In this document: positions 26,667 to 35,313 of the stretch, in pieces
How the letters are laid out: the number at the start of each line of letters is the position of its first letter
Numbering within the stretch: position 1 is the stretch's first letter
Assembly (NCBI RefSeq): GCF_005404815.1
Contig: NZ_BJDF01000016.1
Location: 17,929-81,928 of the forward strand
DNA: 64,000 bases
Source: Companilactobacillus huachuanensis
Lineage (GTDB): Bacteria > Bacillota > Bacilli > Lactobacillales > Lactobacillaceae
Reading direction: 5' to 3'
Position numbers and translations under genes: made by a program
Notes under the pieces: generated by a model
Seen by the model: the letters and a program-made list of their open reading frames with translations, nothing else
Databases searched by the model: none
Told to the model about the DNA's origin: nothing

Positions 26667-26817
26667 TATTCACATCTCCTTTATGTTCCGTATCAAAGGG
26701 TAGCGACTGATTGTTATAATACTTGCTTTTAGAACTAAAGTCAAACAAAAAGTTTATTACTTGACTTTATCGTGATTTTGAATAAAATTTAAGTTACCAC
26801 AAATAAAGGAGGACTAA

Positions 26818-26997
26818 ATGAACAATATTTGGAAATACATTTTGGGATTCTTCATTGCCCTACTACTCTTCTCATTCTTCATCCATGTAATCTTTCCACT
26901 GATTGTCATCTTGGCAATCATCGGTGGTATTTATTATCTCTATCGAAGACATCAAAACAATAAGTACACTCCTGATGGTCGTAAAAAAGTTAACTAA
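26818..26997 (+). CDS. 59-residue single-pass membrane protein
   Basis: Starts MNNIWKYILGFFIALLLFSF and has a long hydrophobic region from residue 7 to about 41, ending in a polar tail YRRHQNNKYTPDGRKKVN. AAAGGAGG stands five bases before the ATG, an excellent ribosome binding site. Function unknown; similar tiny membrane proteins are common in lactobacilli. A terminator lies about 95 bases downstream. Confidence 0.75.
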   Translation: MNNIWKYILGFFIALLLFSFFIHVIFPLIVILAIIGGIYYLYRRHQNNKYTPDGRKKVN

Positions 26998-27089
26998 GTT
27001 TTGCCTCCTTGGCCTAATCAGTTAATCTTTTACCCTTATGGTACATATTGGTACGCTTAATAATTATAAAAATCAAACTTAAATAAAGT

Positions 27090-27133
27090 ACAAGCCAGTA
27101 ATCCGTATATTCAAAAGATTACTGGCTTTTTTC
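27090..27133 (+). terminator. Terminator of the 59-residue gene
   Basis: AAGCCAGTAATC pairs with GATTACTGGCTT around a short A/T loop, followed by TTTTT. Confidence 0.8.
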
Positions 27134-27141
27134 TGTATTTA

Positions 27142-27330
27142 ACTGAAGGTTGAAAGGTGAAAAATCAATCCATCAATTGCTATTACAGGTTTAGAGTTAA
27201 TTTATTTAAATAATCAAAAATCTTCATTTTATTCCCGTTATTAAAAATAATAAACGAGTTGGAAGAGCTGAGAGTATTCATTTACATCACCGGGCATATT
27301 GAAAACTCTCAGATCTGGAAATGGCCTACT
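27142..27330 (+). repeat. Internally deleted structured repeat
   Basis: The left terminus CTGAAGGTTGAAAGG and the AT-rich arm are kept; the core is cut down to GAGCTGAGAGTATTCATTTAC, ATCACCGGGCATATTGAAAA and CTCTCAGATCTGGAAATGGC. The right terminus is lost and the next gene's stop codon starts right at the break. Confidence 0.78.
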
Positions 27331-27503
27331 TACTTACTTGGTCTATCAATATCAGCAGTGGCCGAGATCAACAGTAACACTGCTCCAGCAACTGCTGCAG
27401 AAATTAAATTAGCATTGCTGAACCACTTGAAAATAAAGCCTAATACTGCCACAACTAAAAGTAAAATACCTAACCAACGGTCAAGTTTCATTAATAAATT
27501 CAT
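27330..27503 (-). CDS. 57-residue membrane protein
   Basis: Minus-strand frame MNLLMKLDRWLGILLLVVAV to TADIDRPSK, with two hydrophobic segments (about 9-25 and 32-49). AAAGGACG lies nine bases before the ATG. No family recognised. The stop codon coincides with the end of a decayed repeat, so the gene's 3' end may have been altered by that element. Confidence 0.62.
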   Translation of the reverse strand: MNLLMKLDRWLGILLLVVAVLGFIFKWFSNANLISAAVAGAVLLLISATADIDRPSK

Positions 27504-27601
27504 TTTGCACGTCCTTTTATTATTAATTTTGCGTAAAGAATACTAAAATAGATTATGAATTGATAATTACTAATATTATACATTATCTTGGAGGGCTAAA
27601 A

Positions 27602-28828
27602 ATGGATAAAGCACAAAGACTAGGTGTTTTAGATGATTTAATCAAGTTGGAGACAGTTAACGGTCGAGAGGAAATCGTTGCTAACTATCTTAAAGATTTA
27701 TTTGAACAAAACGGAATTGAAGTTGAACTTAACAAGTATGATGAAAATCGTTATAACTTAATCGCTACAATCAAAAAAGACAACGGAAAATTTCTTGGTT
27801 TCACCGGTCATGAGGATGTTGTTGGTACAGTTGATGACAGCAAGTGGAATTATGGTCCTTTTAATCCTAAACATATTGATGGCAAGATTTTCGGACGAGG
27901 TTCATCTGATATGAAAGGTGGCTTAGCTGGTATGGCTATCGCCTTGATTGAATTGAATGAAGATTCTAATTTCAAAGGAAATCTAAAATTTATTGCCACT
28001 GTTGGTGAAGAAATTGGTGAATTAGGTGCAGCCAAACTAGCCAAAGAAGGTTACGTCGACGATGTTAATGCTTTAGTGGTTGGTGAACCAAGTAACTCAT
28101 CTTCTCGACTTGTTTTGGAAAAATTAGTTGGTGCTGGTTTAATTGAAACTAACGGTCAAAAGCCTGAATCACGTATGGCTGCCTTTTGTGCCCACAAAGG
28201 TTCAGTCACATACAAAGTTATTTCTCATGGACGCGCAGCTCACAGTTCAATGCCAGAGGTTGGTATCAATGCCCTCGACAATTTAGTTGCCTATTACAAC
28301 AAACAATCTGATTATTTCAAGGAAATCGTTAAAGCTGACGATGACATACTTGGAACAACTAAACCATCCGTAACCATTATGAACGGTGGTAAACAAGAAA
28401 ATACCATCCCTGATTATGCTGATATGACTGTCAAAATCAGAACTATCCCAGAATATAATAATGACAAGATTATTGATGAATTAAAAGAGATCATTGATAA
28501 GATGAATCAAGCTGATCCTCGAATGAACTTGGAATTTCAACTATCCAGCAGCAATTGGCCCGTTAAAACTGATATTGATTCTAACTTCATGAAACTAGTT
28601 CGTCAAAGTTACAAAGATGTTCTCGGAATTAATATTTTAACCGTTGGTGCTCCTGGTGGTACTGATGCCTCACAATTTATCAGAGCTAACCAAGACTTAG
28701 ATGTTGTAGTTGCCGGACCTGGTAATGAATCAGCTCACCAAATTAACGAATTCGTCTTTGAAGATGATTACTTGAAATATATTGATATTTACAAGGCAAT
28801 TGCTACTAAGTACTTTGAAAAAGACTAA
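27602..28828 (+). CDS. M20 family peptidase/deacylase (ArgE/DapE type)
   Basis: Zinc-dependent cytoplasmic hydrolase related to succinyl-diaminopimelate desuccinylase and acetylornithine deacetylase. Metal-site motifs in order: FTGHEDVV (His), GRGSSDMKGG (bridging Asp), VGEEIGELGA (catalytic and metal Glu), VVGEPSN, and the C-terminal HQINE. The ATG at 27602 has GGAGG seven bases upstream and gives 408 residues. It is alone with its own terminator; without dap or arg genes nearby a specific substrate should not be named. Confidence 0.9.
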   Translation: MDKAQRLGVLDDLIKLETVNGREEIVANYLKDLFEQNGIEVELNKYDENRYNLIATIKKDNGKFLGFTGHEDVVGTVDDSKWNYGPFNPKHIDGKIFGRGSSDMKGGLAGMAIALIELNEDSNFKGNLKFIATVGEEIGELGAAKLAKEGYVDDVNALVVGEPSNSSSRLVLEKLVGAGLIETNGQKPESRMAAFCAHKGSVTYKVISHGRAAHSSMPEVGINALDNLVAYYNKQSDYFKEIVKADDDILGTTKPSVTIMNGGKQENTIPDYADMTVKIRTIPEYNNDKIIDELKEIIDKMNQADPRMNLEFQLSSSNWPVKTDIDSNFMKLVRQSYKDVLGINILTVGAPGGTDASQFIRANQDLDVVVAGPGNESAHQINEFVFEDDYLKYIDIYKAIATKYFEKD

Positions 28829-28847
28829 TCGATCATTAGAAAACAAT

Positions 28848-28890
28848 AACCGTCTCTCCTATAAATGATTTGGAGAGACGGTTAATTTTT
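28848..28890 (+). terminator. Terminator of the M20 peptidase gene
   Basis: AACCGTCTCTCC pairs perfectly with GGAGAGACGGTT, followed by AATTTTT. Confidence 0.82.
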
Positions 28891-28946
28891 GCCTAATGTT
28901 CACATAATAAAAATAATCAAATTATGAAGAAAGAAGTAACAAGCAA

Positions 28947-29511
28947 ATGCTGAAAAAAGAAAGATTCGAGGCCTTCACCGATGCTGTCATTGCAATCATT
29001 TTAACCATATTAGTTTTGGAACTTAAATTACCTGGAAATGATCATTCCATTCATGCGTTGATTAAAATATTGCCCAAATTTGCTGCATATATAATGACTT
29101 TTATCTTCATAGCAACAATGTGGGTCAATCACCATTTTCTCTTTTCCCAAGCGAAAGGCATAACTAACCAAATCATTTGGACTAATTTTGTCTGGCTCTT
29201 CATTGCTTCCCTTTTGCCAGCTACAACTGCTTGGTTAGGATCCGATATCTTTGCACGTACTTCGGCCATATTATACGTGATTAACGTTGTATTATTTAAC
29301 CTAGCTACCTTACTTTTACGTCGTCAGGTAACCTCCAAAAATAATCTTAATAACATGCAAAATCTAAGCCGTAAGGAACATATTTCAATGGCTGTTAACC
29401 TGCTGACTTTAGTAGTCACCTGGTTTTTCCCACCTTTTCCCCTTTGTTGGACTCATTATCAACATCATAGTTTGGTTGCTTCCTCATACTAAAGAAAGTA
29501 CAACTCTTTAA
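28947..29511 (+). pseudogene. TMEM175-type potassium channel gene, frameshifted near the 3' end
   Basis: Prokaryotic TMEM175/DUF1211 membrane protein, a K+ channel family with the N-terminal signature FTDAVIAIILTILVLEL. The frame from 28947 reads correctly through about residue 168 (VVTWFFPPF) and then becomes PLCWTHYQHH. Removing one C from the CCCC run at about 29448-29451 restores VGLIINIIVWLLPHTK and a stop at 29509-29511. The final transmembrane helix is therefore out of frame. Either the gene is recently broken or the sequence has a one-base error. As read, the product is 181 residues. Confidence 0.8.
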
Positions 29512-29526
29512 TACAAACTATCTTCC

Positions 29527-30180
29527 CTATTTGCTTTTTGATGATTGTTTAATCTTAGTGGTCTTTTTTAGATAGTCTACTAATTCATTTTCGGTACCGT
29601 TCTCAAAAATAAATTCAAAAACATCATTTTTGCGATAAATAGAATCTAAGAATTTAGCATCTAGCCCATCCATGATTTCAATCATATTAGTTTGAGATAA
29701 TTGTTTTATTTTTTGTTGTATTGTCGCATCATACTCTTTACGTTTGGAAGAATCCGCTGGATAGCCAACATTCATCGGACCATCAAATAACTTTTCCAAT
29801 GTGAACTTCAAATTCAATTCACCTGACCAACCAAAATTTAAACCCAATGGAACCGATGCACAATTACCATGATTGATGCGTCCAAACAAATACGCATCGC
29901 TTGGAGTTGGCAAATAACCACACGTTACGTTTGGCAAACTGTTACAAGAGATATCCATACCGTTCCCAGAACTGCAACCGGTTACCACATAATCTACCGC
30001 CTTACTGTTCAATAACAATCCTACTAATATTGAAACTTGAACATATGACAAGATTGGATCTCCTTCGAAAACGCCAAAGTTTAAAACCTCGTCTGAATCA
30101 TTGGTAGCAGCTTTGGTAGCCTCAAAAAGCACTTCATTCCTACTCATACGAGTGGTTTCCTGAATTACTGCAATTTTCAA
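29527..30180 (-). CDS. RpiB/LacA/LacB-type sugar-phosphate isomerase
   Basis: Isomerase of the ribose-5-phosphate isomerase B fold. The segment VTGCSSGNGMDISCN matches the family's Cys-Gly-rich active-site loop (CGTGIG in RpiB, here altered to CSSGNG), and the N-terminus KIAVIQE is the usual first strand. About 217 residues, longer than RpiB (about 150), fitting the larger subgroup. The start is a TTG; the one at 30180 gives MKIAVIQE, and another TTG two codons earlier is possible after AAAGGATG. Substrate unknown. Confidence 0.8.
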   Translation of the reverse strand: MKIAVIQETTRMSRNEVLFEATKAATNDSDEVLNFGVFEGDPILSYVQVSILVGLLLNSKAVDYVVTGCSSGNGMDISCNSLPNVTCGYLPTPSDAYLFGRINHGNCASVPLGLNFGWSGELNLKFTLEKLFDGPMNVGYPADSSKRKEYDATIQQKIKQLSQTNMIEIMDGLDAKFLDSIYRKNDVFEFIFENGTENELVDYLKKTTKIKQSSKSK

Positions 30181-30395
30181 AATCAAGACATCCTTTCTCT
30201 AACAAAATTTGCTAATAGCAATAATAATTACCTGTTAAACATATTATAAATTGTTTTATTATTACAAATGACCAGAAACGTACATTATTATTATTGGCAA
30301 CTGACATTTGACTCCAATCATTTACTTTATGCTTAGAAAATTATTAATTAGACAACGTGTGAGTTATCATTAAATTATTACTTAGGGGCGAACCC

Positions 30396-30608
30396 ATGCA
30401 AAAAGTTTTCAGATTATTTTTAATATTACTGTGGATACTATTTTTAGTGTTCTTCATAGTTTCAGGTTCAAAGAATGGCTGGCAGTCGGTCACCCCACTC
30501 ATAGAGCACAATAGACCACAAGGGATATTTGGTTGGTTGCTAACTATACTGATAACCTTATCTGTAGTTGATATTTTTTATTACAACTCAACAAAATCAC
30601 AACAATAG
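30396..30608 (+). CDS. Small two-helix membrane protein
   Basis: 70 residues with two hydrophobic segments (about 5-23 and 45-62) and the polar link SKNGWQSVTPLIEHNRPQG. TTAGGGGCG precedes the ATG. It resembles small DUF3923-like lactobacillar membrane proteins, but I am not certain of the family. It is followed by the hairpin and repeat at 30647-31041. Confidence 0.65.
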   Translation: MQKVFRLFLILLWILFLVFFIVSGSKNGWQSVTPLIEHNRPQGIFGWLLTILITLSVVDIFYYNSTKSQQ

Positions 30609-30646
30609 ATTTAAATGCAAGATGAGAGTTATAAATAAATTATATA

Positions 30647-30706
30647 AAAATGAGTTGTACCACACTTAATTGATTGGTTCTTTAAGTGTGATACAACTCT
30701 TTTTTG
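30647..30706. repeat. Short palindromic hairpin, TGAGTTGTACCACAC type
   Basis: AAAAATGAGTTGTACCACAC and GTGTGATACAACTCTTTTTT pair over about 20 positions. The left end of a structured repeat begins only 13 bases later. Confidence 0.8.
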
Positions 30707-30718
30707 CTAATTATAATC

Positions 30719-31043
30719 TGAAAATTGAAAGGTGAAAAAGTAATATAAACATTGCTATGACAGTCCTAAATTCAATTTATTTACCAATTCATTTAAATAG
30801 CAAAAAACCACAATTAGACATTCTTATTATTAAAAAACTAGTTGGAAGAGCTGAAAGTATTCATTTTGCAGTCAAAGTGGCGTTATTGCTTTAGCAATTA
30901 CACCACCGGGCATGTTGGAGACTTACCGGTTCGGGGTAGGGCTTCAACCGAGATTCGAGACCGCATTTTGGCTCGAATCGTACCGCGCAGCATATGAATA
31001 CTTTCAGCTCTGGAAACGATATAATGCATCCAACTTTCGGACT
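30719..31043 (+). repeat. Structured repeat, subfamily A, at the 3' end of the Rrf2 gene
   Basis: The left end is CTGAAAATTGAAAGG, the core 30847-31013, and the right end has decayed to ATCCAACTTTCGGACTAA. The TAG stop of the Rrf2 gene (minus strand) lies where the terminus TAAAGG should be, so the gene's stop seems to derive from the repeat. Confidence 0.82.
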
Positions 31044-31515
31044 AATGAGGTAAATTATCATACCAATCTACAACACCATTTTGAAAACTATCGGATTCAA
31101 GTAATTGATCAAGAGTCATTGTTTTCAACACTCCAGAAAAGGCATCATTAGCCTGACTAAAAGTCTTCAAAGTCTGTTGCTCACTCTCCTGAATATGTAC
31201 ATTATCGCCTGGGAATAATTTACGAGCTAAATGTAAATTTGGTAATTGTAAATCATCAATATCTTCAATGGCCTGACAAACATCATATAAAGAGATAGAA
31301 TCAATCGGTTTCAAAAGTGTAAAACCACCTTCTTTTCCAGCATTAGATTCTATTAACTCTGCCACTACCAACTTTCGAAGGATTTTTTTCAAATATGAAT
31401 CTGAAACTTCGAGACGTTCACTTAACAATTGACTTTTTAAGGGGCGATGGTCAGTCTGTAAGGCCATCATTAGCAATACATAAATCCCCTGTTCAATACT
31501 CTTACTAATTTTCAC
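31042..31515 (-). CDS. Rrf2 family transcriptional regulator
   Basis: Winged-helix regulator (DNA-binding region residues about 5-80, LEVSDSYLKKILRKLVVAELI and GKEGGF). The three cysteines that hold an iron-sulfur cluster in IscR or NsrR are absent; only one Cys is present (YDVCQAI), so it is a cluster-free type that may sense redox or another signal. 157 residues. It is immediately downstream of the NAD(P)-binding protein gene (30 bases), a pairing seen in lactobacilli in which the regulator controls the oxidoreductase. Confidence 0.88.
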   Translation of the reverse strand: MKISKSIEQGIYVLLMMALQTDHRPLKSQLLSERLEVSDSYLKKILRKLVVAELIESNAGKEGGFTLLKPIDSISLYDVCQAIEDIDDLQLPNLHLARKLFPGDNVHIQESEQQTLKTFSQANDAFSGVLKTMTLDQLLESDSFQNGVVDWYDNLPH

Positions 31516-31545
31516 AATTAATCCTCCCTTATTGCTGACCAGTAA

Positions 31546-32127
31546 TTAATGTGTTGTAGCTAACAACTTCTCTCGCAACTCATCAACAACGTTATCAACT
31601 AAAACTGGTTTCATATTGGGAATGATTGTGCCAACCACTTTCAACAGTGGAACCAGTTTAGACATCGAATCGGACCTACCCGCGCCATAGACCAACGTAG
31701 GTTCTACAAAAGCCAAGGGAACGCTGCTTTTTTGAAGTTGTTCAATAATACGTGTCTTAGTCATTAGAAATTGCTTTGGACCGAGTTTACCACCAACAAA
31801 TCCCATTGCTTGAACATGATATTCGGTAGCTATCGTTGCCATCATTTTAGCTGGATCGTCATTAACTGCTTTAGACGCTGCGGGATCTTTTTCTGGTCGT
31901 CCAATCAAATCGACAACGTATGCAATTTCTATCGGTAAAATTGCTTTCACTGCTGATAGATTCTCAATATTGACGGCATAATTATGAATCTTCGATCCTG
32001 TTAATTGATTTCTGCCTGATCTTGATAAGATCCAAAATTCTGCATCACTATCTGTCTGCTGCCATCTTTTTGTTAGCTCACGGCCAATATAGCCATTGCC
32101 ACCTAATAATACAATATTTGTCGTCAT
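31546..32127 (-). CDS. NAD(P)-binding Rossmann protein (SDR/NmrA-like)
   Basis: Atypical short-chain dehydrogenase fold: the dinucleotide motif LLGGNGYIGREL is at residues about 6-17, with a basic residue after strand 2 (ILSRSGR) that fits NADP. An active-site YxxxK is not evident, so it may be a sensor or a redox enzyme of the NmrA type. The ATG at 32127 follows AGAGGATG; an earlier in-frame start at 32163 is not supported. It shares an operon with the Rrf2 regulator. Confidence 0.82.
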   Translation of the reverse strand: MTTNIVLLGGNGYIGRELTKRWQQTDSDAEFWILSRSGRNQLTGSKIHNYAVNIENLSAVKAILPIEIAYVVDLIGRPEKDPAASKAVNDDPAKMMATIATEYHVQAMGFVGGKLGPKQFLMTKTRIIEQLQKSSVPLAFVEPTLVYGAGRSDSMSKLVPLLKVVGTIIPNMKPVLVDNVVDELREKLLATTH

Positions 32128-32240
32128 ATTATCATCCTCTTTCAATAGACTTTTAATATCCATGGATATATAATATCTTTAAATATACTTTTAGTCAATT
32201 ATTTTAACTAATTTGCTAAATCACTTGAAAGGGTTCAATT

Positions 32241-32672
32241 ATGTTAAAAATTCACGTTCAACAATCTATTAAGGCCTCACCTCAAAAAGTATTTTCTTGG
32301 TTAGCAAATTCTGAAAACTATCGTCACTCAAAACTTGTCTTTTATTCTAAATGGCAAGATATTAATACTAGTGAGAACGCCATTCGTCAAATCATTACCA
32401 TTGGCGGTTGGTTTCAAGAAAAAATTAAAACTATCACACCTGACGAACTCATAACTTATGATATTCAGCAATCTTTTCCGGCCATGATTACAAGAGGAAC
32501 AGGTAAAATTACTATTCGTACCTCCAAAAATCACACAACAATCGTGGATTGGCAACTCTCCTTAAATTTAAAATATCCTTCTTTGACTAATATCATTCGT
32601 AAAATCGTTACTAGTTTGTATGCAGACATCCTATTAACTGCCCTATATGAATTAGAGATGACAGACAAATAA
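32241..32672 (+). CDS. SRPBCC (START-like) family protein
   Basis: Small hydrophobic-ligand-binding fold. The N-terminus KIHVQQSIKASPQKVFSWLAN is the standard SRPBCC beginning, followed by alternating strands and a long C-terminal helix. 143 residues. GAAAGGG lies upstream of the ATG. It is divergent from the NAD(P)-binding protein and 86 bases before an aldo/keto reductase in the same direction. Ligand unknown. Confidence 0.8.
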   Translation: MLKIHVQQSIKASPQKVFSWLANSENYRHSKLVFYSKWQDINTSENAIRQIITIGGWFQEKIKTITPDELITYDIQQSFPAMITRGTGKITIRTSKNHTTIVDWQLSLNLKYPSLTNIIRKIVTSLYADILLTALYELEMTDK

Positions 32673-32758
32673 ACGAAGCTTGGTTGCGACTACATTCTTG
32701 AGTAACCGTTTACACAGGTTTACTATTAAAGAGTATGAATAATTAGGAGGTTGAGGAT

Positions 32759-33754
32759 ATGTATTCTGCATCAGAGGATCGATACAAAAATAATTCTGTC
32801 CGTCACGCCGGTAAAACTGGCTTGATGTTACCACCAATTTCTCTTGGTCTGTGGCGTCACTTCGGTAGTGCTGACCCATTGAGTGATCGTCGTGAAGTGA
32901 TTTTACACGCCTTTGATAAGGGTGTTTTCCATTTCGACGTTGCTAATCATTACGGTGATGGTCAAGTCGGTTTCGGTAGTTCTGAAGAACTATTAGGAAA
33001 AATTTTGAAAGATGATTTAAAACCATATCGTGATGAACTTGTTATCTCAACTAAGGTTGGTTATGAGATTCACGATGGTCCTTACGGAATTGGTACTTCA
33101 CGTAAATCGTTGCTCCAAGGAATCAATGATTCACTAGCTAGATTAAATTTGGACTATGTCGATATTTATTACGCCCACCGCTACGATGATAAGACACCAA
33201 TTGAAGAAACCGTTCGTGCTCTAGATGATATTGTTCGCTCAGGCAAAGCTTTATACGTTGGAGTTTCTAATTATGAAGTTCCTGAATTAAAAAAGGCTAT
33301 CGCCCTATTTAAACAACTTGGTACGCCATTTGTCTTAGATCAAATGAGTATGAACTTATTGAATGACCACGTTGAAACCAGTGGCATAGCTCAAGTCCTT
33401 AGGGACAATGGTGCTGGGGTAATTGCTTATGGCCCTCTTTGTGAAGGACTCCTATCTGATCGCTATCTTGGTGGAATTTCAAAGGATTTTAACATTCACC
33501 ATACCAATGCCAGCCTACTTGACAAGGGACCAGAAGCTCTGGTAGCTAAGTTAAACAATTTGAACAATATTGCTAAAGACCGTGATCAAACACTTAGTCA
33601 AATGTCATTAGCTTGGTTACTACGTGATCCGGTTGTTGCCAGCGTTATTATCGGTACTACTAGCACTGAACATTTGGACGAAAATCTTAGGGCTCTTGAT
33701 AACCTTGAATTTTCAACTGATGAAATTGAACAAGTCAATAAATTAATCAAATAA
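32759..33754 (+). CDS. Aldo/keto reductase, YghZ-like
   Basis: NADPH-dependent carbonyl reductase of the AKR superfamily, closest in pattern to E. coli YghZ, which reduces L-glyceraldehyde 3-phosphate and methylglyoxal. The tetrad is visible: Asp and Tyr in FDVANHYGDG, Lys in STKVGYE, His in YYAHRYD; the cofactor motif GTTSTEHLDEN is near the C-terminus. 331 residues. The ribosome binding site AGGAGG is eight bases before the ATG. A terminator follows. Confidence 0.92.
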   Translation: MYSASEDRYKNNSVRHAGKTGLMLPPISLGLWRHFGSADPLSDRREVILHAFDKGVFHFDVANHYGDGQVGFGSSEELLGKILKDDLKPYRDELVISTKVGYEIHDGPYGIGTSRKSLLQGINDSLARLNLDYVDIYYAHRYDDKTPIEETVRALDDIVRSGKALYVGVSNYEVPELKKAIALFKQLGTPFVLDQMSMNLLNDHVETSGIAQVLRDNGAGVIAYGPLCEGLLSDRYLGGISKDFNIHHTNASLLDKGPEALVAKLNNLNNIAKDRDQTLSQMSLAWLLRDPVVASVIIGTTSTEHLDENLRALDNLEFSTDEIEQVNKLIK

Positions 33755-33774
33755 AACCGACCGTGATTAGTGAG

Positions 33775-33811
33775 TAATTAAATTTCCGATGGAGATTTAA
33801 TTGCTTTTTTT
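33775..33811 (+). terminator. Terminator of the aldo/keto reductase gene
   Basis: GTAATTAAATTTCC pairs with GGAGATTTAATTGC around GAT, followed by TTTTTT. Confidence 0.75.
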
Positions 33812-33877
33812 ATGCATGTTCACGGATTCTAGTTTTATAAAAATTTGCTTAATACTTTCAATAAAAAATTTTTTTTT

Positions 33878-34435
33878 ATGGTTGGCCTAACTAATCAAAC
33901 AAAAAATAACATCATTAAATTGACAATCAAAATCATTGATGAATTCGGATATACTAATATTTCTTTACGTAAAATGGCAAAAGAATTAAATCTCACCACC
34001 GGTGCCTTTTACAAGCATTTCTCTACAAAAGAACAACTTTTCTCAGAGGTTACCGTCAAATTATCAAAAGATATTGCGGCTGATGCTATTAAAAATTTGA
34101 ATAAAAGTGACATCCCTGAAAAACAAATTCTGCAACTTGCCTATTCTTTCTTAAACCAATATCAGGAACACCCCAATATCATGGAATTCTTATTCTTTAA
34201 TCCCACATCTAAAAGTACAATTGCTGATTCAACGACTGGTTTTGAATATTTGGATTTAATCAATCATTTAATTGCTAAATTAATTATTAAAAGAAATTTA
34301 GATAAAGATAAAAATACTTTGTTCATTCAACTTTGGTCTTTTATTCAAGGATATGGGAATTTGATTAGAAATAATTCAGTTCAACTTGATAAGAATCTTA
34401 TTAAAACCACACTAAATGATTTCTTAAGGGAGTAA
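33878..34435 (+). CDS. TetR family regulator
   Basis: Repressor-type regulator: helix-turn-helix in residues about 25-45 (ISLRKMAKELNLTTGAFYKHF) and a divergent ligand-binding half. The ATG at 33878 gives 185 residues but has no clear ribosome binding site; a TTG at 33845 is the alternative. It ends nine bases before the NAD(P)H oxidoreductase gene, so the two form an operon and the oxidoreductase is the probable target. Confidence 0.85.
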   Translation: MVGLTNQTKNNIIKLTIKIIDEFGYTNISLRKMAKELNLTTGAFYKHFSTKEQLFSEVTVKLSKDIAADAIKNLNKSDIPEKQILQLAYSFLNQYQEHPNIMEFLFFNPTSKSTIADSTTGFEYLDLINHLIAKLIIKRNLDKDKNTLFIQLWSFIQGYGNLIRNNSVQLDKNLIKTTLNDFLRE

Positions 34436-34443
34436 TTTATATT

Positions 34444-35028
34444 ATGACAAATTATCTTATTATTTATTGTCACCCATGGAATAAAAGCTTCAACCATGCG
34501 GTCTTAACACATGTTACACACAATCTAGATGTTCATCATGCCCATTATAAAATAATTGCTTTATATGCCGGACATTTTCAACCAATCTATAATGAAGCAG
34601 AAATGAGCTTATTTCATTCTGGGCAGACCAATGACCCAAAAGTAACTGAATATTTATCTGATTTGCAAACATCCCAGAAGTTGATTTTTATTACGCCTAT
34701 TTGGTGGAATGACGTCCCTGGTATGTTAAAAGGATTTTTTGATAAAGTTATGAAAGAAGGACCCGGTTTATCACATATTGTAACTAAAACTGGTATCAAA
34801 GGTTTACTTACTAATTTATCTGAAGCTTACGTACTCACTACTTCGACTTCTCCAACGTTTTATTTAAAATTATTTTGTGGTAATGCCATTCAAAAGGTTT
34901 TTGTTAAAACGACTTTGAAGCAAATTGGCGTACAAAAATCACGATGGATAAACTTTGGTAATATTAGTAATTCAACTCTTACAAGTCGCCAAAAATATCT
35001 CCAATATATTGAAAAAATTGATTTTTAA
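34444..35028 (+). CDS. Flavodoxin-like NAD(P)H oxidoreductase
   Basis: FMN/FAD-dependent quinone or drug reductase of the NQO/MdaB fold. The flavin-binding N-terminus is YLIIYCHPWNKSFNHAV, and the conserved segment FITPIWWNDVPGMLKGFFDKV matches the family. 194 residues. The ribosome binding site AAGGGAG overlaps the TetR stop. The stop codon TAA is followed with no gap by the terminus of a repeat (CTAAAGG). Confidence 0.88.
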   Translation: MTNYLIIYCHPWNKSFNHAVLTHVTHNLDVHHAHYKIIALYAGHFQPIYNEAEMSLFHSGQTNDPKVTEYLSDLQTSQKLIFITPIWWNDVPGMLKGFFDKVMKEGPGLSHIVTKTGIKGLLTNLSEAYVLTTSTSPTFYLKLFCGNAIQKVFVKTTLKQIGVQKSRWINFGNISNSTLTSRQKYLQYIEKIDF

Positions 35029-35100
35029 CTAAAGGTTGAAAGCTTAGATAAGTATGCCGTTTCCAGAACTGAGAGCATTCAATTGCTGCGCGAAACGGCC
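35029..35100 (-). repeat. Truncated structured repeat abutting a stop codon
   Basis: The terminus CTAAAGGTTGAAAG starts at the base after the oxidoreductase's TAA, followed by ATGCCGTTTCCAGAACTGA and ATTGCTGCGCG of the core in reverse orientation, then breaks off. Confidence 0.8.
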
Positions 35101-35139
35101 ATGTTGAATTTTATAAGAATCAAATCTTAGTTATTATCA

Positions 35140-35187
35140 AAAAAAATGAACTCGAAACTGAATTATTCAGTTTCAAGTTCATTTTTT
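35140..35187. terminator. Bidirectional terminator
   Basis: AAAAAATGAACT and AGTTCATTTTTT form the outer arm, with GAAACTGAAT/ATTCAGTTTC inside. It lies between convergent genes and suits both. Confidence 0.82.
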
Positions 35188-35313
35188 CGTTCGAGCAAGA
35201 ATTCAAAGTCGTCAAACTAGATTTTAATTCTACTATTATAACTTTAATGGAATCTGAAGATATATTGTTATTTTGGTAATATGGAACGGCTATCATTTAA
35301 TCCGTAGGTTCAA

